This document shows positions 1 to 5,083 of a stretch of 10,334 nucleotides of DNA, one piece after another. How positions within the stretch are numbered: the stretch's first letter is position 1; each line of letters starts with the position of its first letter. The position numbers were made by a program, and so were the translations under genes. Under the pieces are notes generated by a model. The model made no database searches. It was not told where the DNA came from and saw nothing but the letters and a program-made list of their open reading frames with translations. The stretch comes from Planctomycetaceae bacterium (GTDB lineage Bacteria > Planctomycetota > Planctomycetia > Pirellulales > UBA1268), in assembly GCA_947440895.1 (NCBI GenBank), contig CANETO010000040.1, positions 1 through 10,334 of the forward strand. Reading direction: 5' to 3'.

Positions 1-21
1 CCCCCGCCGTGTCGCCGGACG

Positions 22-97
22 TTCGCTACGGACATCCTGTCCTTCGCTCACTCCATGCTGGCTACGCTCCGCCATCCTGGCTGCGCTTGCCAGCAAG
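22..97. repeat. Degenerate ~20-bp tandem array of small hairpins
   Basis: Four successive units begin with T-N-CGCT at 22, 43, 63 and 82, so the period shrinks from 21 to 20 to 19 bases. Each unit continues into a small inverted repeat. Unit 1 has stem GGACA/TGTCC around loop TCC (30-42), unit 2 has CCA/TGG around TGC (53-61), unit 3 has GCCA/TGGC around TCC (71-81), and unit 4 has CTTGC/GCAAG around CA (86-97). The stems differ in sequence but keep the fold, which suggests a repeat maintained as a structure. The array lies downstream of the DUF1559 gene, which ends at 238. I do not recognise a named family. The stems are short, so chance and GC bias remain possible explanations for part of it. 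Confidence 0.5.
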
Positions 98-237
98 GCC
101 GGCTCCACTGGCAGGGGCAACCCCTCGCTCGTCGAGCCGCGGAGACGGAAGTGAAATTGATTCAGACGAAGCATGCGATGAACTCCTCGAAACGGGCTGA
201 ATGGTTGGTAGACCGTCAATGACGTCATAGGGCATTC

Positions 238-1416
238 TCAGAATTCGTCGGCGACCACCTCGCCGCCGTTGATGCTGTGGAGGGAACGGTGAAGCGTGGT
301 TTCAGTACCCGCCGATAGCAACTTCACTCGGCCGTCTCCAAAGAGCACGTTGGCACCGCCGACATGAAAGCTCTTTGGCCCGAAGAAGCCCGACCAGTGA
401 ACGACATAGTCAGGTATCTTGCTGTTGGGGGTCAGGAATCCGTTGGTGAGGCTGTTGCCAGCCGTTGTCGCCGCCCAGGCCTGTCCCCGGCCGCGCATCG
501 AGGACGAGCCTGCGTGCCGCCAGGATGTCAGCTCCGTCCAGCGGTTGACCAAGTCGTCGGCCTGTTGTGTGGTCGGGTTTGTCATGCCGCTCGTCTTCAA
601 GGTTGTCGAGTTCCACCCGTGGGTCGTGGAGGCATTCGCCGTGTACTGATAGGGCATCGGCGGCGGCGAACCGACGGCGAACGTGACGGAGTCTGCAGTG
701 CCATTGGGAATACTGCGGACAGCCTCACTGGCAATGACCGTCTGCGACGTACCGTCCGTGATCTGTGCAATCCTCACCTTCGAGTTCTCGTAGACGATTC
801 CGTCGGTGGGCTTGCTAAGGTCCCAGTAATACGTGCCTGCTCCATCGGCTCGCGCGCTGCCAAAACTCACCATGTAGTTATTGCCGCCGTAGTCGTAGCC
901 GTTCGACTTGTTCACAGCCGGTGCCGGGTCACTCGCACACAAGAGCATCGAGATGGGGGTCGCAAACGCCGCTGCAAAGGCGGGATTAGGTGTTTGCGAC
1001 GAGAAATTCCCCGTGAAGGCCTGTTGCTTGAAGTCCAGCCCTGCAGCCAGATTGCCTTCCTCGACATAGGGCAGCAGCCGGGCGTGAAGTGACCAGCCGA
1101 GGCCGGTCGTCCCACTGACTCTCACGTCGGTCGGCGGGAAGCAGCTGCGCGCACTCTCGTGATTGAACATCGCCAGTCCGAACTGCCGGAGGTTGTTCTG
1201 GCAACTCATCCGCCGGGCCGCCTCCCGTGCCGACTGCACGGCGGGAAGCAGGAGCCCGACGAGCGTGCCGATGATGGCGATCACCACCAGTAGCTCGACG
1301 AGCGTGAATGCGTGTCTCTTCTCGTGTCTCTTCTTCGGCATAGGTACGCGGCCCGTGCCCTTGTTCATGTTCATGTTCATGTTCATGGTCATGGTCATGG
1401 TCATGGTCATGGTCAT
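238..1416 (-). CDS. DUF1559 prepilin-like protein (H-X9-DG type)
   Basis: Planctomycete DUF1559 family protein, 392 residues from this start. Residues 37-60 form a type IV prepilin/pseudopilin helix beginning FTLVELLVV, with the usual Glu at +5 (E41) and Ala rather than Gly before the cleavage point (A36|F37). The C-terminus has the H-X9-DG motif (H351 to D361-G362) and the usual GGEVV...DEF tail. The protein is expected to be inserted by the inner-membrane prepilin machinery, with its large C-terminal domain outside the cytoplasm; its true function is unknown. The start at 1416 is chosen because AGAAGGA lies 8 bases upstream (1425-1431). It gives an odd leader of five Met-Thr and four Met-Asn dipeptides. 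Starting instead at 1341 (MPKKRHEK...) gives a more typical 367-residue protein but lacks a clear ribosome binding site. A longer frame reaching 1464 is less likely. It lies 176 bases downstream of the cysteine-rich gene on the same strand. Confidence 0.93.
   Translation of the reverse strand: MTMTMTMTMTMNMNMNMNKGTGRVPMPKKRHEKRHAFTLVELLVVIAIIGTLVGLLLPAVQSAREAARRMSCQNNLRQFGLAMFNHESARSCFPPTDVRVSGTTGLGWSLHARLLPYVEEGNLAAGLDFKQQAFTGNFSSQTPNPAFAAAFATPISMLLCASDPAPAVNKSNGYDYGGNNYMVSFGSARADGAGTYYWDLSKPTDGIVYENSKVRIAQITDGTSQTVIASEAVRSIPNGTADSVTFAVGSPPPMPYQYTANASTTHGWNSTTLKTSGMTNPTTQQADDLVNRWTELTSWRHAGSSSMRGRGQAWAATTAGNSLTNGFLTPNSKIPDYVVHWSGFFGPKSFHVGGANVLFGDGRVKLLSAGTETTLHRSLHSINGGEVVADEF
1363..1416 (-). 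repeat. Nine-copy hexanucleotide repeat at the 5' end of the DUF1559 gene
   Basis: Read on the plus strand, 1363-1386 is four perfect copies of GTTCAT and 1387-1416 is five perfect copies of GGTCAT, 54 bases in all. On the coding strand this is ATGACC x5 then ATGAAC x4, giving alternating Met-Thr and Met-Asn, so every unit supplies an in-frame ATG. The minus-strand frame starting one base earlier (CATGAC/CATGAA) would read His-Asp x5 then His-Glu x4, and the remaining frame is full of TGA stops. The copy number is a likely replication-slippage site. Because the unit is six bases, gain or loss keeps the frame and only changes the leader length and the number of start codons. Confidence 0.9.
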
Positions 1417-1424
1417 GACGGCGA

Positions 1425-1431
1425 TCCTTCT
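1425..1431 (-). promoter_or_regulatory. Ribosome binding site deciding the DUF1559 start
   Basis: On the minus strand AGAAGGA is followed by 8 bases and then the first ATG of the hexamer repeat (1416). This is good Shine-Dalgarno spacing and is the reason for preferring 1416 over the ATG at 1341, which has no comparable sequence in front of it. Confidence 0.6.
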
Positions 1432-1592
1432 TCTGTGTGCAGATCCGGCAGAGACACCGCGCATGGAATAGCGTGGTGATTACCGATAGAGCTTTTCCCG
1501 CCGGCGCGCAGGATGCGACGCTGAAACGGAACACAACGCGGACCGGCAGCCGAAGACACGACCAGGAACTGGCCGCGCAGCTGCGACAGGGA

Positions 1593-2255
1593 TCAGGCCG
1601 CGCGGGGCGGCGGAGCCGCCGGAGAGTCACACAGACATTCGCCCGCTTCATCCGCGGGCGCACACACATCCACAACGCTTATCGCCAGAGACAACTCAAC
1701 CTGAGGCGGCGGCAGCGCCGCCCCGGCAGTAAACCACTCCGCCACGATGCCGCCGCAGGCCAGCATGGCACGGAGCGTGACCGAACGGCCTCGGGGCCGT
1801 TCCGGCGATTGGTCTTCGGAGGGAACGCGTTTGGTCGCAGTTGGCACCGTCGCGCAGCACGAGGTTTCAGCCTCGGTCGCGGAGGCCGAACAGCAAGAGG
1901 GCATTGTTGTTGCGTTCGTCACGTTCAGCCGATCCTGTTCCGACTGGCTCACGCGGTGTTCGAGCGCCAGGAGCACAGCAGGCTCCACCTGGTGGGCCCT
2001 CGCCCAGGCCAGCGTCTCGGCCGGCGTGTTGCAGCAGCACCTGGTGAAGCACTGATCAGCCGTGGCGCAACCACAGGCTTTGTCCATGCAGGGAAAGGGA
2101 CGGGAGCGGTCCTTGCCAGCGAGCGACTTGGCGGCTGAAGCCGAGGCCGCTGGTGCGACGATCCCGAGCGGCAACGGCAACCCCGAGGCCACGATCGCGT
2201 AGCCGATGATCGCCAGCCAGGTCGTGATCCGCCGCAGCGGTGCGTCCGGTTGCAT
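1593..2255 (-). CDS. Cysteine-rich exported protein of unknown function
   Basis: A 220-residue protein of unknown function. Residues 11-36 are a hydrophobic segment after a short basic start (RR at 8-9), ending in an Ala/Ser-rich stretch up to about 42, which reads as a signal peptide or single membrane anchor. The mature part begins with a dense cysteine motif, C56-x4-C61-x-C63-x5-C69-x3-CCC (73-75), followed by an LAWARAHQVEP segment (83-92). Paired cysteines follow at 121-122 and 133-134, with more at 167, 198, 207 and 209, fifteen in total. The PFPC...CGC...CCC...LAWA pattern is one I associate with uncharacterised planctomycete proteins, but I cannot confirm this here. Such a pattern fits metal binding or disulfide-rich folding outside the cytoplasm; this is inference. 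The start at 2255 is chosen for the signal-like N-terminus; a GAGGG 13 bases upstream is a weak ribosome site. The frame is open to 2471, but that extension runs through the repeat cluster and is unlikely to be protein. Confidence 0.75.
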   Translation of the reverse strand: MQPDAPLRRITTWLAIIGYAIVASGLPLPLGIVAPAASASAAKSLAGKDRSRPFPCMDKACGCATADQCFTRCCCNTPAETLAWARAHQVEPAVLLALEHRVSQSEQDRLNVTNATTMPSCCSASATEAETSCCATVPTATKRVPSEDQSPERPRGRSVTLRAMLACGGIVAEWFTAGAALPPPQVELSLAISVVDVCAPADEAGECLCDSPAAPPPRAA

Positions 2256-2300
2256 ATATCGGAGGATACCCTCTGGATTCAGGAGGGCAAGCAAATTGAG

Positions 2301-2409
2301 CCGTGGTAACACGATTTTCTTGTGTTGGCGCCCTGGCCCACCCGTGGCAACAAGATTCCATCTTGTTGGAACCCTATCCCCCCGTGGCGACAAGATTCCA
2401 TCTTGTCGG
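2301..2409. repeat. Three tandem ~40-bp hairpin repeats with compensatory stem changes
   Basis: Units start with CCGTGG at 2301, 2342 and 2382 (spacing 41 and 40). Copy B has a perfect 9-bp stem CAACAAGAT/ATCTTGTTG around loop TCC (2348-2368). Copy C has a perfect 9-bp stem CGACAAGAT/ATCTTGTCG around the same loop (2388-2408). Copy A (2307-2327) is degenerate but still pairs over most of the stem. Between copies the second pair changes A-T to G-C, and the sixth pair is C-G in A but A-T in B and C, so both arms changed together. The cluster lies in the 225-base gap between the isomerase stop (2481) and the cysteine-rich gene start (2255), both on the minus strand. No T-run follows the hairpins, so simple terminators are unlikely; a REP-like palindromic family is a better description. 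Confidence 0.85.
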
Positions 2410-2432
2410 GACTTGGAACTGGATTCTGCAAG

Positions 2433-2473
2433 TTGGAAAATTGCAGCCACGGTTGGAAAACACGCAGCCACGA
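2433..2473. repeat. Two adjacent ~20-bp direct repeats
   Basis: TTGGAAAA followed by a variable 2-4 bases and then GCAGCCACG occurs twice back to back, at 2433-2452 and 2453-2473. Only the bases just before GCAGCC and the last base differ. The pair directly continues the hairpin-repeat cluster and ends 7 bases before the stop codon side of the isomerase gene at 2481. GCCACG is the complement of the CGTGGC that heads the hairpin units, so these may be related fragments in the opposite orientation. Function unknown. Confidence 0.7.
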
Positions 2474-2480
2474 CCGGCCA

Positions 2481-3281
2481 TCACAGTTCCTGGAGCACCT
2501 GCACCGCGGCCGCCAGTTCGCCGACACCTCCCCGGGGGTCGGCCGGTTCGAGGCCGATCCAGCCCCGGTAGCCCCGTTCCTCGAGCGTGCCGAACACGGC
2601 CGCCAGATCGACATGGCCGGTGCCGAGCGCCACCGCCCGGCCGCGGCCCGCGAAGCTGCCGGCCACCGCGTCGGTCGCATGGACGTAGCCGATGTGCCCC
2701 GCCAACTTCTCGACGGCCTCCGCCGGATCGTGGCGATGCACCAAGAGCGCCCCGGTCACCAGATCGCAGGTGAGCGATCCCTCCGTCAGACTGGCCATGA
2801 CCCGCACGAGGTCGTCAGGTCCGGCGCGTCCCGCTTCCGCGCAGAGCGTCGCTCCCACGCGGTGGCTCCACGCACCGAGGTCGGTCAGCACATCGATGAG
2901 CAGCCGCCACTGCGGATCGGGCTCCGCCTCTTGATCCGACGGCGACGGCGGCACGTCACCAAGGTGATTGAGGACGACCGCGGCGCCGAGATTGTGGGCG
3001 AGTTCAAGCGCCCGCTTCGTGGCGGCGATCCGATTCTCAAGCCGGTCGGCATCGGCGTAGCCGCCACGGGTGCGAAACGCCACCGCCGACACCATGAGCC
3101 CCTCGTCGTCGAGCCACTTACGAATCTGCCGCAGGCCCGTCTGCGAGACCTGCTCCGGATCGAGCCCGCCCCGCGCGTCGATCTCCACGCCGCGAACGCC
3201 GAGTTCTCTAGCCCGCTTCAGGGCGGTCCGCAGATCGGGGGAGAGAGCGGTGGTGGCGACGGAGAGACGGGATGTGTCCAT
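2481..3281 (-). CDS. Sugar phosphate isomerase/epimerase (xylose isomerase-like TIM barrel)
   Basis: A 266-residue member of the AP endonuclease 2/xylose isomerase-like TIM-barrel superfamily (sugar phosphate isomerase/epimerase group), usual length for the family. Visible landmarks are GVRGVEID (28-35) on an early strand, VVLNHLGD (102-109), LCAEAG (146-151), CDLVTG (172-177), YVHATD (199-204) and IGLEP (242-246). E149, D173, H201 and E245 are placed like the divalent-metal ligands of this fold, so the catalytic site seems intact. The substrate cannot be told from sequence; a ketose or inositol-type sugar in the cytoplasm is the family norm. The start at 3281 gives the canonical N-terminus SRLSVATTAL; the frame is open further upstream to 3635 but would overlap the divergent NIF3 gene at 3445. 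No strong ribosome site precedes it. It is divergent from the plus-strand cluster, with 163 bases between the starts. Confidence 0.87.
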   Translation of the reverse strand: MDTSRLSVATTALSPDLRTALKRARELGVRGVEIDARGGLDPEQVSQTGLRQIRKWLDDEGLMVSAVAFRTRGGYADADRLENRIAATKRALELAHNLGAAVVLNHLGDVPPSPSDQEAEPDPQWRLLIDVLTDLGAWSHRVGATLCAEAGRAGPDDLVRVMASLTEGSLTCDLVTGALLVHRHDPAEAVEKLAGHIGYVHATDAVAGSFAGRGRAVALGTGHVDLAAVFGTLEERGYRGWIGLEPADPRGGVGELAAAVQVLQEL

Positions 3282-3444
3282 CGGGATGAAAGATTCCTGA
3301 GTACGACGCGGTTCACAAGGGAAGCCGCGACGATTGTAGTGTGGGAACGACCGCGGATCCCTTGCGTGCGCCGCCGGCTGGCAGGGACAATGCAACAGCA
3401 CGCGTCCACCACCATCCGGCTTATTCCCAGGAGCCTGCCCAGGC
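3282..3444. other. Divergent intergenic region between isomerase and NIF3 genes
   Basis: These 163 bases separate two divergently oriented starts and must hold promoters for both directions, but no convincing -35/-10 pair or operator palindrome is visible by eye. The only clear signal is AGGAG at 3429-3433, 11 bases before the NIF3 ATG, a plausible ribosome binding site. Confidence 0.5.
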
Positions 3445-4236
3445 ATGCCCACTCTCAGAGCGGTGATCGAGGCCTTGGAAACCGTCGCCCCCCTGCGACT
3501 GGCCGCTGACTGGGATTCCGTCGGTCTGCTGGTCGGCAGCAGCCGACTCCAGATCGACCGTGTGATGACCTGCCTGTCGCTCACGCCCGAGGTGGCCGCC
3601 GAAGCCGTTCGCGAGCGGGCCGAGATGGTGGTCACGCATCATCCGCTTCCGTTCCGGCCGGTCCCGCGAATCACCGCCGACACCACCACCGGCCGCGTGC
3701 TCCTCGACCTGATCCACGCCGGGATCGCCGTCTGGAGTTCACACACCGCCTGGGACTCCGCGATCGGCGGCATCAACGACCAACTCGCCGCACTCCTGGG
3801 GCTGGATCACGTGACGCCGATCGAGCCCGACTCGCTGCACGCTCTGGCCGGCTTCGGCCGGGCGGGCACGGCACCGGCCGGATGGTCAGTGGCCCAACTG
3901 TCTCGGCATATCGCCAGCCGGCTGGGGGCGAAGGGGGTGCACCTCGTGGGCGACAGCAGTCGTGCAGCCGGCCGCGTGGGCATCGTCTGCGGCAGCGGCG
4001 GTGATTCACTGGCCGCCGTCAAAGAGGCGGGCTGCACAACCTTCCTGACCGGCGAGGTCAAGCTCCACCAGGCCCTCGAGGCGCAGGCTCTCGATCTGGC
4101 GGTGATCGCGGTGGGGCACCATGCCAGCGAACGGTTTTCCATGGAGGTGCTCGCCGCGCAGCTGGCCGAGGCGGAGCCCGGACTCGTCTGCTGGGCCAGC
4201 CGCGACGAAAGCGACCCGCTTGAGTGGCTGGCATGA
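3445..4236 (+). CDS. NIF3/DUF34 family dinuclear metal-centre protein
   Basis: A 263-residue Nif3-like (DUF34, YbgI-type) protein. The family forms a hexameric toroid with a two-metal site. Its physiological reaction is not settled; GTP cyclohydrolase-like and metal-insertion roles have been proposed. Family motifs are all visible: WDSVGLLVG (23-31), VVTHHPLPF (62-70), SSHTAWDSAIGGINDQLA (98-115), the Gly-rich VCGSGGDS segment, TGEVKLHQ, and VGHHASE (223-229). H65, H66, D104, H225 and E229 match the expected metal ligands. The length matches the short form without the PII-like insertion. The ATG is preceded by AGGAG at 3429-3433. It is the first gene of the plus-strand run, with 91 bases to the next start. 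Confidence 0.92.
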   Translation: MPTLRAVIEALETVAPLRLAADWDSVGLLVGSSRLQIDRVMTCLSLTPEVAAEAVRERAEMVVTHHPLPFRPVPRITADTTTGRVLLDLIHAGIAVWSSHTAWDSAIGGINDQLAALLGLDHVTPIEPDSLHALAGFGRAGTAPAGWSVAQLSRHIASRLGAKGVHLVGDSSRAAGRVGIVCGSGGDSLAAVKEAGCTTFLTGEVKLHQALEAQALDLAVIAVGHHASERFSMEVLAAQLAEAEPGLVCWASRDESDPLEWLA

Positions 4237-4327
4237 GCCACCACCGGCGCATTGCCCCACGTTTTTCTGGCGCTACACTAGGAGGATTGCCCCTGCGGTC
4301 GTTCCCCTGCCGGAAATGGCGGTCTGC

Positions 4328-5080
4328 ATGCCCCGATTCATGACTGCCCTGCCCGTCTACAACGAAGCGGCGCACGTGTCCGCGGTCTTGGACGAGGTGT
4401 TGCGGTTCACGCCCGATGTGCTCGTCGTGGATGATGGCTCGACTGACGGGACGTCGTCGCTGCTGGCGGAGCGGGTCGAGCAGCGCGGTGATATTCGACT
4501 TGTGCGGCATCCGCGGAACCAGGGCTATGGAGCGGCGCTCGCCACCGCGTTTCGCGAGACACTCGCCGGACCGTGGGACGGACTGGTGACGATCGACTGC
4601 GACGGCCAGCACCAGCCGCAACTGATCCCCGCCTTCATCACCGCCGCCACCGCTCCATCCGCTGGCGGAGTCGCCACCGATATTGTCAGCGGCAGCCGGT
4701 ACCTGCAGCGATCTATCGGTGACAGCGAACCGCCGGCCGCGCGACGGCAGATCAATGCCGAGATCACCGCCGAGATCAATCGCCGCCTGGGTTTCACACT
4801 CACCGACGCCTTCTGCGGCTTCAAAGCCTACACCCGCCGCGCACTTGAGCAGTTGCAGATCCATGAGACCGGATATGCAATGCCGCTGGAGGTGTGGGTG
4901 CAGGCGGCGGCGGCATCCTTGAGGGTCATCGAACTCCCCGTGCCGCTGGTTTACCTCGATCTTGCGCGGAGTTTTGGCGGCGCACTGGACGATGCGGCGA
5001 CCCGTCTGGCCTACTATCGCAGCGTGCTTGATCGTGCGGAAGCAGCCGTCGCGGCAGCAGCACCAGGCACTGCCACGTAG
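4328..5080 (+). CDS. Family 2 glycosyltransferase (dolichol-phosphate mannose synthase-like)
   Basis: A 250-residue GT-A fold glycosyltransferase of the GT2 family, close in layout to polyprenyl/dolichyl-phosphate sugar transferases. Visible motifs are LPVYNEAAHV (8-17), VLVVDDGSTDGTS (31-43), NQGYGAALATAF (64-75) and the metal/nucleotide-sugar DXD site IDCDGQH (89-95, D90 and D92). These are followed by SGSRYL and TDAFCGFKAYTR, typical of the acceptor side. There is no C-terminal membrane segment, so it is probably cytoplasmic or peripheral at the inner membrane. Donor and acceptor cannot be deduced. In-frame ATGs lie at 4316, 4328 and 4340. I chose 4328 because it places the YNE motif at the usual distance from the N-terminus; no start has an ideal ribosome site. 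An AGGAGG at 4280-4285 is too far upstream to serve any of them. The stop is 3 bases before the next gene. Confidence 0.88.
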   Translation: MPRFMTALPVYNEAAHVSAVLDEVLRFTPDVLVVDDGSTDGTSSLLAERVEQRGDIRLVRHPRNQGYGAALATAFRETLAGPWDGLVTIDCDGQHQPQLIPAFITAATAPSAGGVATDIVSGSRYLQRSIGDSEPPAARRQINAEITAEINRRLGFTLTDAFCGFKAYTRRALEQLQIHETGYAMPLEVWVQAAAASLRVIELPVPLVYLDLARSFGGALDDAATRLAYYRSVLDRAEAAVAAAAPGTAT

Positions 5081-5083
5081 TCC

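Noticed and set aside
9..200. Open frame of 63 codons on the plus strand
   Set aside because: It runs through the degenerate hairpin array, has low-complexity sequence, no ribosome site and no recognisable family.
220..227. TGACGTCA palindrome
   Set aside because: A single 8-base palindrome downstream of a gene, not associated with any start, and expected by chance at some frequency.
986..1675. Minus-strand open frame of 229 codons containing the His-Asp/His-Glu tract
   Set aside because: It overlaps the well-supported DUF1559 prepilin frame and the end of the cysteine-rich gene, and has no nearby start with a ribosome site; kept only as a finding about the repeat.
1783..1802. Perfect 8-bp stem GAACGGCC/GGCCGTTC with loop TCGG
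   Set aside because: Lies inside the cysteine-rich coding sequence in very GC-rich DNA; no sign of function beyond coding.
2256..2471. N-terminal extension of the cysteine-rich protein to ATG 2471
   Set aside because: The added 72 residues are translation of the hairpin and direct repeats, and would place the signal-like segment internally.
2301..2473. CRISPR array
   Set aside because: Only two or three repeats, repeats themselves make up most of each unit, no unique spacers of constant length and no cas genes.
2322..3509. Plus-strand open frame of 395 codons
   Set aside because: Antisense shadow of the isomerase gene, whose TIM-barrel motifs and metal ligands are clear; the predicted product is Arg/Pro/His-rich without a family pattern.
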